A DNA stretch of 13,813 nucleotides, taken from Ardenticatenales bacterium (lineage in GTDB: Bacteria > Chloroflexota > Anaerolineae > Promineifilales > UBA4811). The notes below the pieces were generated by a model. That model was not told the origin of the DNA. It ran no database searches and worked only from the letters and a program-made list of their open reading frames with translations. The stretch covers positions 1 to 13,813 of the forward strand of contig DAOUVM010000022.1 in NCBI GenBank assembly GCA_030667645.1, read 5' to 3'. Below, one piece after another: positions 6,591 to 13,708 of the stretch. Both the position numbers and the translations under genes were made by a program. The stretch's first letter is position 1; the number at the start of each line of letters is the position of its first letter.

Positions 6591-7661
6591 ATGCTTGTTA
6601 CAGGTACAGACTGGCCTGGCGTCATTGGGCACGAATGGGCAATTGGTCTGCTGGCAGGCGCGCTGGCCAATGACCGGCTGGCTCACGCGTATCTATTGAC
6701 CGGACCGGCCTTCATCGGCAAGACTACACTGGCGCGCGTCTTTGCGCAGGTGCTCAACTGTGGCACAAGGGATTCGACCCCGTGCCTCTCTTGCCGGTCG
6801 TGTCAACTCATCGCCAACGACGGGCATCCGGACGTCCGCTTGATCGAACCGGTGCCTTCCAGTTCCGGCCGGACCGAGACGCTCAGAATTGACCAGGTAC
6901 GCGGCCTGCAGAGAGAACTGGCGCTCTCTCCATACGAGGGACGATATCGTGTGGCCATCATGACCCGTTTTCAACAGGCCTCCCTGAGTGCGGCCAACGC
7001 GCTGCTGAAAACGCTGGAAGAGCCACCGGAGCGAGTGGTGCTGGTTCTCACCGCCGACTCGGTTAGTCCGCTCCTTCATACAATCGTCTCCCGCTGTCAG
7101 ACCCTGGCTCTCCGGCCGCTGCCATTGGAAAAGGTAGAGTCGGCGCTTTTGCTCCACTGGAATGCTACCGAGGACCAGGCGAATCAACTGGCGCATCTCT
7201 CCGGCGGCCGGCTTGGGCTCGCCGTGCGCCTGCTCACCGATTCTCATCTGCTTGACCGTCACAGGGAGCGGTTGGATGCTTTGGACGCACTTTTGGGAGA
7301 GGATCGAGCGGTGCGATTCAGATATGCGGAAGAGATGACTCGCACCAAACAAGGGACGATGGTCAGGGAGGTTCTGGAACTCTGGTCAGGATGGTGGCGC
7401 GATGTGATGCTGATGGCCTCCTGGAAGGTCGGCTCGGCTCCCATCACCAACGTGGACCGGAAAGACCAGATACGGGCAGCCGCAAATCGGTACGGCCTGG
7501 AATCCGCCAGCGCAGCGGCTCGGTCTATCCAGGAAACCTTGGATCGATTGGATCGCAACGCCAACACTCGGCTGGCGCTTGAAGTGCTAATGCTCAGTCT
7601 GCCCTATCGCCAACCAGTGGTGGGTGCTCGGCACTCGACTGCTCCAAGGGCTCTGCCGTGA
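6591..7661 (+). CDS. holB: DNA polymerase III subunit delta' (clamp loader)
   Basis: Clamp-loader AAA+ subunit of 356 residues that helps load the sliding clamp onto DNA. ATG at 6591 is chosen over the in-frame ATG at 6486 because the protein then starts at the conserved GVIGHE region and a promoter ends exactly upstream. Walker A is GPAFIGKTT (38-46). A four-cysteine zinc module follows (C57, C65, C68, C71). The sensor-1 region carries SRC (167-169), shared by delta' and DnaX. The conserved AANALLKTLEEPP is present, but the Walker B acidic pair is replaced (VAIMTRFQQ), as expected of a non-hydrolysing delta' rather than DnaX. The short length and the lack of a tau-like tail agree. The last 68 bases overlap the 3' end of the convergent histidine kinase gene. 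Confidence 0.9.
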   Translation: MLVTGTDWPGVIGHEWAIGLLAGALANDRLAHAYLLTGPAFIGKTTLARVFAQVLNCGTRDSTPCLSCRSCQLIANDGHPDVRLIEPVPSSSGRTETLRIDQVRGLQRELALSPYEGRYRVAIMTRFQQASLSAANALLKTLEEPPERVVLVLTADSVSPLLHTIVSRCQTLALRPLPLEKVESALLLHWNATEDQANQLAHLSGGRLGLAVRLLTDSHLLDRHRERLDALDALLGEDRAVRFRYAEEMTRTKQGTMVREVLELWSGWWRDVMLMASWKVGSAPITNVDRKDQIRAAANRYGLESASAAARSIQETLDRLDRNANTRLALEVLMLSLPYRQPVVGARHSTAPRALP

Positions 7662-8691
7662 TCGGCAACACGATGGTGAATGTAGATCCTGTGCCGGGCT
7701 CGCTTTCCACCCACACCTGTCCCTGGTGACGCTCGATCACCAATTTGACGGTCGAAAGCCCCAACCTTGTCCGGCGCCGCGGCTTGGCCGCTTCCTCGGA
7801 GCGAGATGGTTTGTCAAAGATAGATGGCTGGTCGGCTGCCAGGATGCCGATTCCGTCATCCTGTACCCGCATCACGATCTGCTCATCCTGCTGGTTGATC
7901 GTTACCAGCACGTTTCCCTTCTCGGGTGCGTACTTGATCGCATTGCCAATCAGGATTCTAACCGCCTGACGAAGGCGGAGAGGGTTTCCATGGCTTGGGG
8001 GAAGATGGGAGGGCAACTCGAGTTCGAGCGTTTGGCTTTTGACGTCCGCTCTGTGGCGCAACCCGTTCACGACTTCTTGTACCAGTGTGGGCAGGTGATA
8101 GCTCTCTATTTCTTGTTCAAGACCGGCCTCAATTCGGGCCACATCAAGCTGGTCGCTGACTAGAGCAGTGATATTGTGCACGTTGCGCCGGATTCGGCCA
8201 ATGAATTCTGCCTGCGTCTCGTTGATGGGGCCCGCGCGCGACAGCAACTCTGCGTATCCCAGAATGGCTGTGAGCGGCGACCGCACATCATGGGAGACAA
8301 TGGACACGAGTTCTGTCTTGACACGGTCCAGTTCCTTAAAGCGGGTGATGTCTTGCATCACTACCGCGCGCCCGACATCCTTGGCGATGGTCACATGCGC
8401 AAGGTAGACGCGGCCGTTGTCGAACTGAATCTCTGCCTGGCGAGAAGAGCGCTCTCTTCCCCCCAAGCCAAAGAGCTCAACGATGTCCGGCCGGTCGATG
8501 ACCGTCGTCAGCGGCATCCCGATGGATTCATCCTCAACGCGAAACACAGTCTGGGCGGCTCTATTCATCAGTGTGATGTTCTCGTCGGAGCCAATCGCGA
8601 TGATCGGATCCTCCGAGTGATGCATAATCGCCTCCAGCTTGCTGCGATTGTCCTTGCTCTCATCAATTGCCAAGTCGCGATCACTTCCCAT
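7594..8691 (-). CDS. PAS-domain sensor histidine kinase (soluble, orphan)
   Basis: A 365-residue signalling kinase without membrane segments, so probably cytoplasmic. A PAS domain spans about 16-118 (MHHSEDPIIAIGSDENITLMN). The HisKA dimerisation helix has the phospho-acceptor H134 in SIVSHDVRSPLTAILGYAELL-type context. The ATPase domain has the N box (GNAIKYAPEKG, N250), the G1 box DDGIGI (278-283) and a G2 box reduced to RLGLS (309-313), where GxGLGL is usual. A final GTGSTFTIVLP is intact. The start ATG at 8691 has GGAGGT just upstream. No response regulator is present in the window, so its partner is unknown. The stop is TGA at 7594-7596, inside the end of holB on the other strand. Confidence 0.92.
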   Translation of the reverse strand: MGSDRDLAIDESKDNRSKLEAIMHHSEDPIIAIGSDENITLMNRAAQTVFRVEDESIGMPLTTVIDRPDIVELFGLGGRERSSRQAEIQFDNGRVYLAHVTIAKDVGRAVVMQDITRFKELDRVKTELVSIVSHDVRSPLTAILGYAELLSRAGPINETQAEFIGRIRRNVHNITALVSDQLDVARIEAGLEQEIESYHLPTLVQEVVNGLRHRADVKSQTLELELPSHLPPSHGNPLRLRQAVRILIGNAIKYAPEKGNVLVTINQQDEQIVMRVQDDGIGILAADQPSIFDKPSRSEEAAKPRRRTRLGLSTVKLVIERHQGQVWVESEPGTGSTFTIVLPITAEPLEQSSAEHPPLVGDRAD

Positions 8692-8724
8692 GGCACCTCC
8701 AGAACAGTGGTTTCGCTGACCGCT

Positions 8725-8753
8725 ATCGTACCACAGACGGAATCGGACAACAA
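8725..8753 (-). promoter_or_regulatory. candidate promoter of the histidine kinase gene
   Basis: Minus strand: -35 TTGTTG at 8748-8753, 17-bp spacer, -10 TACGAT at 8725-8730. This predicts a start near 8718 and a 27-nt leader containing GGAGGT. The hexamers are imperfect, so this is a moderate call. The rest of the 247-bp gap to comEC shows only a 5-bp GC hairpin near 8818-8832 and no further gene. Confidence 0.5.
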
Positions 8754-8938
8754 CTGGCCAAGTCTGCGGTGAGTGTCCAGGCCCTGGTGGTGTTGCTGCT
8801 GATGGCGCTTCCTTGAGAGCCGCGCATTCGCGGTCCCCGGGAGGCGGTCCAGCACTGGCGGAAGGTGGGTAGAACGAGTAAACTGGAGGGCAGGGGCAAC
8901 CGAGCGGGTTCTGGCTCTATCTTGCAGGGTGACTATAA

Positions 8939-11311
8939 GTGACCCTCGTCTACCTGGGGACTGGCTGGCTGTGTGGGTTGGTGCTGGCGACCGTTTGCAG
9001 CTTTCGGTGGCCGGTGTGGCTATTCTTGAGCCTGGGACCGGCCGCCGCTGCCATCATCCAGCGTCACGACCGTCGTCAGTGGCGGCTCTATCTCGCGGTG
9101 GCCTTTGTCCTGCTGGGGGCGGCTCGCTACCGGGCTGCCCAAACCCACTCTGGACCTGCAGGTCTGGCCGCCTTTAACGATCAGGGTTGGGGCGAGTTCG
9201 AGGGAGTGGTAGTCGCTGATCCTGACCCCAGGTCGGAACTGACGCGACTCACTGTGGCCGTTGAGTGGATGCAACTGGAGCGGGATAAGCCGCGCCAGAT
9301 CCTGGGCCGGGTGCTGTTAGAGGCTCCGCGATACCCGGTTTTCCGGTACGGGGACCGGCTGCGTTTCTCCGGACGGCTTCAGTCGCCGCCCGAGTGGGAC
9401 GACTTTTCATACAAGGATTATCTCGCCCTCAAAGGCATCCACTCCATTGTACGCCGCCCGCAAATTGAGCGCCTCCCTGGCCGGGGCGGCTCTCCCATCA
9501 AGCGAGCCCTGTATGATCTGAGGTCCAGGGCGCACGTGGTTGTGCAGCGGGTCCTGCCGGAGCCCGAAGCATCGCTCCTGAGCGGCATCTTGCTGGGGAA
9601 GGATCAGGGGATTTCGGACGCACTGATGGACAGTTTTCGTGCCACCGGCGCCAGTCACGTTATTGCCATCTCTGGATACAATATCAGCATTGTAATCTCT
9701 CTGCTGTTCACGGGACTCGGGCGTATAGTTCCACGCAGGACGGCCGGCCTTATCACCATCGGTGCGATCGCCGCATACACGGTGCTGGTTGGTGCGGAGG
9801 CTGCCGTGGTGCGGGCGGCGATCATGGGGAGCCTGCTGACCGCCGGTGGGCTGCTGGGGCGAAGAGCATTTGGGCCCGCCTTGCTCATGGCGGCCGCCAT
9901 CGGAATGACTCTCTTTGATCCGCTGCTGGTGCTGGATGTTGGCTTTGGGCTGAGCTTTGCCGCCACTCTCGGATTGATGGTCTATGCGGAGCGGTTCCAC
10001 AGTGCCGCCTTTGGAGCGTTGGCTCGCCGGATCAAGCCCCGGAACGCTGGCCGTATCGTTCGATTTCTGAATGACTCGCTCCTGCTCACGGTGGCGGCTC
10101 AGATGACCGCGTTGCCGCTCATGGCATACATTTTCGGCCGGGTATCGCTTGTTTCTGTGCTCACCAACCTGCTCATTCTACCCGCGCAGCCACCGCTGAT
10201 GCTCATGGGGATTTTGTCAACGGCGGCCGGTCTTCTCTGGTCTCCTCTGGGGCAGATGCTGGCCTGGTTCGGCTATCCCTTCCTCTGGTGGACTATACGG
10301 GTAGTGGAAACCACTGCGAGACTCCCCTTCACCAGCATCGAGACCCGCCTGACGCTGACGGGACTGTTGGTGATATACTCACTCTTGTTTTCTGCCACCT
10401 GGCTGGTCATCAGGCCGGGGCCTGTGCGAACTGGCCTTGCGGCCGGGTGGCTCAGGTTCACCACCCGGCCATTGCCCAGGTTTGCCCTTCTTGCGGCCCT
10501 TGCCAGCCTGGTGCTGGCCACCAGCTTTGTCCGCGATCGGCCTGATGGCCGCCTTCACGTTACCTTTTTGGATGTGGGGGAAGGCGAGGCGATTCTGGTA
10601 GAGACCCCGACCGGCCGGCGCATCTTGATCGATGGCGGGCCAGACCCATCCATCCTCAAGTCTCACCTGGGCAGACGATTCCCAATCTGGGATCGCTCGC
10701 TGGACCTGATCATTGCCTCCCACCCTGACTTGGCGCACGTCAATGGGCTGCCGGCCGTATTGGAGAATTATCGGGTCGGAGCGCTGATCACCAACGGGGA
10801 AGTAGATGGGCCTAATGCCTGGGAGGAGATGCTAGATATGGCAGAGGATGGTGGGATACCCACCGTGACGGCGATCAGGGGGCAATCGATCACGACGGGA
10901 GACGGCGTGGTGCTGGATGTGCTGCACCCCACCGGCCGGCCGGCTGCACGGTATGATAACAATTCTATTGTCCTGCATCTGCGCTACGGTGATTTGTCCT
11001 TCATGCTCACCGGCGATATACGAGCCGAAGCAGAGGCGAGCCTTTTCGAGTCAGGCGTGCCACTCCAAAGCATTGTCCTCAAAGCGGCCGATGGCGGTGA
11101 CCAGGCCGGCACCAGCCAGCCCTTTCTGGATGCGGTCAGACCCTGGGTGGTTGTCTTTTCCGCCGGGTCATCGAATCTGGACCGTCACCCCCATCCCAGA
11201 GTACTGGAGCGGGTATTGGAAAGGGGGTATGCTATCGGCCGCACCGACGAGTTGGGCAGCATTCACTTTGCGTCGGACGGGCGGCAGCTCTGGGTGATGG
11301 CGGAAGAGTAG
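8939..11311 (+). CDS. comEC: ComEC/Rec2-type DNA uptake channel with degenerate metallo-beta-lactamase domain
   Basis: An inner-membrane channel that carries single-stranded DNA into the cytoplasm in natural transformation. It has 790 residues, the usual length. The start is GTG at 8939 with GGGTGA 6 nt upstream. Domains in order: two N-terminal membrane segments (about 1-65), an OB-like DUF4131 region (about 85-175), the competence domain (about 210-500) with its hallmark SGILLGKDQGI, FRATGASHVIAISGYNISIV and many membrane helices, and a C-terminal metallo-beta-lactamase-like domain (about 538-790). In that last domain the family motif HxHxDH reads HPDLAH (595-600), DVGQGD reads DVGEGE (545-550), and the later HHG reads DGG (718-720). 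TGD (691-693) and HPHP (750-753) remain. The fold seems kept while most metal ligands are gone. No other competence genes lie in the window. Confidence 0.93.
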   Translation: MTLVYLGTGWLCGLVLATVCSFRWPVWLFLSLGPAAAAIIQRHDRRQWRLYLAVAFVLLGAARYRAAQTHSGPAGLAAFNDQGWGEFEGVVVADPDPRSELTRLTVAVEWMQLERDKPRQILGRVLLEAPRYPVFRYGDRLRFSGRLQSPPEWDDFSYKDYLALKGIHSIVRRPQIERLPGRGGSPIKRALYDLRSRAHVVVQRVLPEPEASLLSGILLGKDQGISDALMDSFRATGASHVIAISGYNISIVISLLFTGLGRIVPRRTAGLITIGAIAAYTVLVGAEAAVVRAAIMGSLLTAGGLLGRRAFGPALLMAAAIGMTLFDPLLVLDVGFGLSFAATLGLMVYAERFHSAAFGALARRIKPRNAGRIVRFLNDSLLLTVAAQMTALPLMAYIFGRVSLVSVLTNLLILPAQPPLMLMGILSTAAGLLWSPLGQMLAWFGYPFLWWTIRVVETTARLPFTSIETRLTLTGLLVIYSLLFSATWLVIRPGPVRTGLAAGWLRFTTRPLPRFALLAALASLVLATSFVRDRPDGRLHVTFLDVGEGEAILVETPTGRRILIDGGPDPSILKSHLGRRFPIWDRSLDLIIASHPDLAHVNGLPAVLENYRVGALITNGEVDGPNAWEEMLDMAEDGGIPTVTAIRGQSITTGDGVVLDVLHPTGRPAARYDNNSIVLHLRYGDLSFMLTGDIRAEAEASLFESGVPLQSIVLKAADGGDQAGTSQPFLDAVRPWVVVFSAGSSNLDRHPHPRVLERVLERGYAIGRTDELGSIHFASDGRQLWVMAEE

Positions 11312-11368
11312 CGATGGCTGCTGCGCGTCCATATGGGCGCGGTGGGCCGTCGTTCGAATACTCTGTTG

Positions 11369-11611
11369 TTATCCTCCTGCCACCGGCGGAAAGATCCCCA
11401 CGTCATCCCCTTCCCCCAACCTGTGCTCGTCCCCACGAATGACGTGGTTGACAAAGACGATCTTGACCAGGTCCTTTGGCAGCTCCAGCCGCCTGACCAA
11501 TTGCCCCACCGTCTCCCCCTCTGGCAAATCTACCGCCATCGTTTCCCCGAGTCTCAGGTCGGGGTAGTACTGCCGGAGGGTGGCAAAAACCCTTATGTTA
11601 ACCGTAATCAT
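11369..11611 (-). CDS. MoaD/ThiS-family sulfur carrier protein
   Basis: An 80-residue beta-grasp, ubiquitin-like protein ending in PPVAGG. The C-terminal Gly-Gly is what the family uses to form an adenylate and then a thiocarboxylate as sulfur donor. The N-terminal strand ITVNIRVFATLRQYY and the late GDDVGIFPPVAGG are typical of MoaD rather than ThiS. Start ATG at 11611, stop TAA at 11369-11371. No clear Shine-Dalgarno sequence is seen. It sits 100 nt downstream of the AOR frame on the same strand, a common pairing, so it probably supplies sulfur for the dithiolene of the tungsto- or molybdopterin used by AOR. It is convergent with comEC, with 57 bp between the two stops. Confidence 0.88.
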   Translation of the reverse strand: MITVNIRVFATLRQYYPDLRLGETMAVDLPEGETVGQLVRRLELPKDLVKIVFVNHVIRGDEHRLGEGDDVGIFPPVAGG

Positions 11612-11656
11612 TGCAGCATTCGATCAACTGGCGCCCTCTCCCGGCTTATGGAAACT

Positions 11657-11702
11657 GGACGCAGACGCACACAGAGAAACGAAACCATGTGTGTCTGCGT
11701 CC
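11657..11702 (-). repeat. 14-bp stem hairpin between AOR and the MoaD-like gene
   Basis: GGACGCAGACGCACAC (11657-11672) pairs with GTGTGTCTGCGTCC (11689-11702) as 14 base pairs with a 2-nt bulge, around a 16-nt loop. On the minus strand it starts 10 nt after the AOR stop and is followed by AGTTTCC, a poor T-tract. It may be a weak terminator or a processing site that sets different levels of AOR and carrier-protein mRNA. Confidence 0.65.
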
Positions 11703-11711
11703 CAGAAGAAC

Positions 11712-12197
11712 CTATAGCTCGCCGTATACCGAGTCGAGCTCCTCGTCCGGTACATCAAAGACGGTGTTGTGAGGTGGGAGCGGTTCGTACTTCATAAACT
11801 CGGGCAGGCGATCGTGCGCCTTGGTAAAACCTGCCTTTTCGTTGAACGCTCGCTCCTTGCGCAGGATCTCTTTGCCGATCTCGACCACATCGTTCGCCGT
11901 CCAGTTGGTGCCCAGCACGCCATTGCACTCTTCGACCATTCCCTCAAAGCCGCTGGCGATGTCCAGGATGGCAAAAGCGATAAAGAGACAGTGACCGCTG
12001 GTGTCGATAAAGGCGGTAGCTGCCTGGAAATTGCGACTCAGCTCCCCCTTGCCTGCAGCATCCAGAGCATCCACGTTGGCGCTCACACCCAGGATCTCCG
12101 GACAGATGGTGTATCCGGCGGTGTGGTCGGCTCCCATGGTGCTGGTGGCGTAGGTCACGCCAATCCCCTTGACCGAGCGCGGCGAGTAGGCAGGCAT
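11712..12197 (-). CDS. aor: aldehyde ferredoxin oxidoreductase, C-terminal part after in-frame TGA
   Basis: This continues the AOR frame after the TGA at 12204-12206, in the same reading frame with no shift. From the first ATG (12197) it has 161 residues. It begins with the family segment MPAYSPRSVKGIGVTYATS, then GADHTAGYT. It contains D65-TSG-H-C70, the second pterin-binding motif DxxGxC. Its cysteine is the fourth [4Fe-4S] ligand (position 490 in the joined protein, near Cys494 of the Pyrococcus furiosus enzyme). The tail PPHNTVFDVPDEELDSVY ends normally at TAG (11712-11714). There is no good Shine-Dalgarno sequence of its own, so separate translation would need reinitiation 6 nt after the TGA. 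It is well conserved, with no other lesion. Confidence 0.85.
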   Translation of the reverse strand: MPAYSPRSVKGIGVTYATSTMGADHTAGYTICPEILGVSANVDALDAAGKGELSRNFQAATAFIDTSGHCLFIAFAILDIASGFEGMVEECNGVLGTNWTANDVVEIGKEILRKERAFNEKAGFTKAHDRLPEFMKYEPLPPHNTVFDVPDEELDSVYGEL

Positions 12198-12203
12198 GGC
12201 CTG

Positions 12204-12206
12204 TCA
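12204..12206 (-). other. in-frame TGA inside the AOR reading frame
   Basis: The codon occurs where AOR proteins normally have glycine (VKG before the PAYDPR-type segment), so one change from GGA to TGA would explain it. Reading frame and protein similarity continue on both sides. The stop is followed by CAGGCC and then ATG, which would allow termination-reinitiation. A 5-bp hairpin CAGGC/GCCTG follows directly but is much smaller than known bacterial SECIS elements. TGA acts as the normal stop in holB, the histidine kinase and the 155-residue gene here, so a changed genetic code is unlikely. Confidence 0.9.
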
Positions 12207-13457
12207 CTTGACCGTAGGCACCCGAACGACCCCAAAGATCTTGCCGGTAACCTCCGTGCCGCTGCCTATGATGCGACCCAGCGGTGTCCCCTGGTGAACT
12301 TCTTTCAGCAGGTTGATCGCTCCGTCGGCATCGCCAAAGGGGAGCAGCCCTGCCTCCATTGCAACGGCGACAGCGTTTCCTGCCTCAATGGTGTCCACCC
12401 CAATGTCGTTACAGAGCCAGATCAGTTTCCCGGTCACATCCAGGTCGTCGATGCCGCAGTTGGGGCCGAATGCCCAGATGGACTCGTACTCTTGGCAGGA
12501 GGCAGTCTCGACGCCCTTTTCGTCGTGCCAGACATTTGAGCACTGGATGATACAGCCTGGGCTGCAGGCGTGGTTGTACAATTCCTTTCCCACCCGTTCC
12601 TTGTTCCCCTCAAACACCGCCTCACCGGAAACCTTGGCCGCTCCGTCAAAGCTCCCGGACGAAAAGTTACGAGTAGGCAGGCCACCGGCCTCGTTCATGA
12701 TGTTGATTAGCACCGCCGTGCCGTAGGTATTCAGTGCACCCTTGGGCTTGGTGATGTCGTGTGTTGTCAACGCATCAACCATCTTCTTCCGGCCGGCATC
12801 AAAGACCTCACGGTTGGCTATGGCTACGCCGGGGGCGCCTTTCGGGTCCAACACGATCCCCTTGAGCCCTTTCGAGCCGAGCACTGCGCCCAGGCCTCCG
12901 CGGCCCGAGTAGCGGCTGGGGCGGCCGTCGCTATCGTTGAAGCAAATGCCGGCCATTGCCATCTTTTTCTCGCCGGAGGAGCCGATGAGCATAAAGGCCA
13001 CCTTGTCCCCGTGCTTTTCGTAGATCAATGGGGCGGTCTCGTACAGGCCCTTGCCCACGAACGGGTCAGCCGGCTCAAACGAGGCGCCGTCCATGTTGAT
13101 CTTGAGCATCCAGAATTTTTCCTCTTTTGGTTGCCCTTCGACGACAATCGCCTTGATCCCCATTCGAGCCAGTTGATACGGAAAGCGAGAACCAGCATTG
13201 GATTCCTTGATCCCGCCGGTCAGCGGCGACTTGGCTCCAACCGAGATGCGGGATGCTGTTGGCGCAGCCGTGCCGGTGGCAATCCCGGGCGCCAGCACCA
13301 CCTTGTTGTTCGGCCCAAGAGGATGGCAATCGGCCGGAACTTCGTTGTAGACCAGTGTCGACGTCAGGCCGCGCCCTGCCAGTGTGTGGTACTCTTTCGG
13401 TACCTCCTGGTACTCGATGGTGAGATCGGTCATGTTGATACGCAACATCTTTGCCAT
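12204..13457 (-). CDS. aor: aldehyde ferredoxin oxidoreductase, N-terminal part up to in-frame TGA
   Basis: Tungsten-type, pterin-dependent oxidoreductase (AOR family: aldehyde to carboxylate with ferredoxin, or a related acid/aldehyde reaction). ATG at 13457 has GAGGAGA 8 nt upstream. The 417 residues cover the N-terminal AOR domain (about 1-205: LAGRGLTSTLVY, ISVGAKSPLTGG, RYSGRGGLGAVLGSKGLKGI) and most of the second domain. Three cluster cysteines are visible as C298xxxC302xxxC306 (ACSPGCIIQCSN). The first pterin motif is D351-IGV-D355. The frame then meets TGA at 12204-12206 after RVPTVK. The next codons read Q-A-MPAYSPR in the same frame, exactly continuing the family sequence. Joined length would be about 581 residues, normal for AOR. 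The fourth cluster ligand and second pterin motif lie beyond the TGA, so this part alone should be inactive. Confidence 0.9.
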   Translation of the reverse strand: MAKMLRINMTDLTIEYQEVPKEYHTLAGRGLTSTLVYNEVPADCHPLGPNNKVVLAPGIATGTAAPTASRISVGAKSPLTGGIKESNAGSRFPYQLARMGIKAIVVEGQPKEEKFWMLKINMDGASFEPADPFVGKGLYETAPLIYEKHGDKVAFMLIGSSGEKKMAMAGICFNDSDGRPSRYSGRGGLGAVLGSKGLKGIVLDPKGAPGVAIANREVFDAGRKKMVDALTTHDITKPKGALNTYGTAVLINIMNEAGGLPTRNFSSGSFDGAAKVSGEAVFEGNKERVGKELYNHACSPGCIIQCSNVWHDEKGVETASCQEYESIWAFGPNCGIDDLDVTGKLIWLCNDIGVDTIEAGNAVAVAMEAGLLPFGDADGAINLLKEVHQGTPLGRIIGSGTEVTGKIFGVVRVPTVK

Positions 13458-13517
13458 TTTGTGTCTCCTCGGTCATCAAAAACGAATAGAGCAGGCCGTC
13501 TCGTTGGCGCCGCGGTG

Positions 13518-13541
13518 GGCACGGAGAGAGCTCTCCGTGCC
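13518..13541. repeat. 11-bp perfect hairpin just upstream of AOR
   Basis: GGCACGGAGAG (13518-13528) and CTCTCCGTGCC (13531-13541) form a perfect stem with a 2-nt apex (a 4-nt loop in practice). It lies between the candidate attenuator and the AOR ribosome binding site, about 60 nt before the ATG. No T-tract follows on the minus strand. It may be an mRNA-stabilising hairpin; it resembles the GC-rich 4271-4299 hairpin in having a GAGAG/CTCTC tip. Confidence 0.65.
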
Positions 13542-13624
13542 TCGGCCGGGCGCAACGTTATGGAATGAAACCCGCTTCTCCAGCGGACCGATATGGGTCT
13601 CTCACGGCAGGCGATCACCTCCCC

Positions 13625-13708
13625 ATGGAAAGAAAAAGAGGCAGTCCTCACCTCTGTCTCAAGCCGACCCAACAGTTGGCTCTGGACAGATGACGGACCG
13701 CCTCCTTT
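13625..13708 (-). terminator. candidate attenuator terminator in the AOR leader
   Basis: Minus strand: arm AAAGGAGGCGGTCC (13695-13708) pairs with GGACTGCCTCTTTT (13634-13647) through 14 positions with two G-U pairs. After an internal loop, ATCTGTC (13685-13691) pairs with GACAGAG (13652-13658). The 3' arm merges into TTTTTCTTT (13628-13638 region). Formation would stop transcription about 170 nt before the AOR start codon. Confidence 0.55.

Noticed and set aside
9407..10000. 197-aa minus-strand ORF inside comEC
   Set aside because: It is an antisense shadow; the plus strand encodes the conserved competence domain here.
12204..12206. TGA read as glycine through an altered genetic code
   Set aside because: TGA ends holB, the histidine kinase and the 155-residue gene at sensible places, and no other conserved frame in the window contains an internal TGA.
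12183..12206. Selenocysteine insertion at the AOR TGA
   Set aside because: The only hairpin is a 5-bp stem directly after the TGA, without the size and spacing of bacterial SECIS elements, and the family has glycine here. Kept only as a test in the findings.
12759..13568. 269-aa plus-strand ORF opposite AOR
   Set aside because: It is an antisense shadow of the conserved AOR N-terminal domain and crosses the AOR ribosome site.
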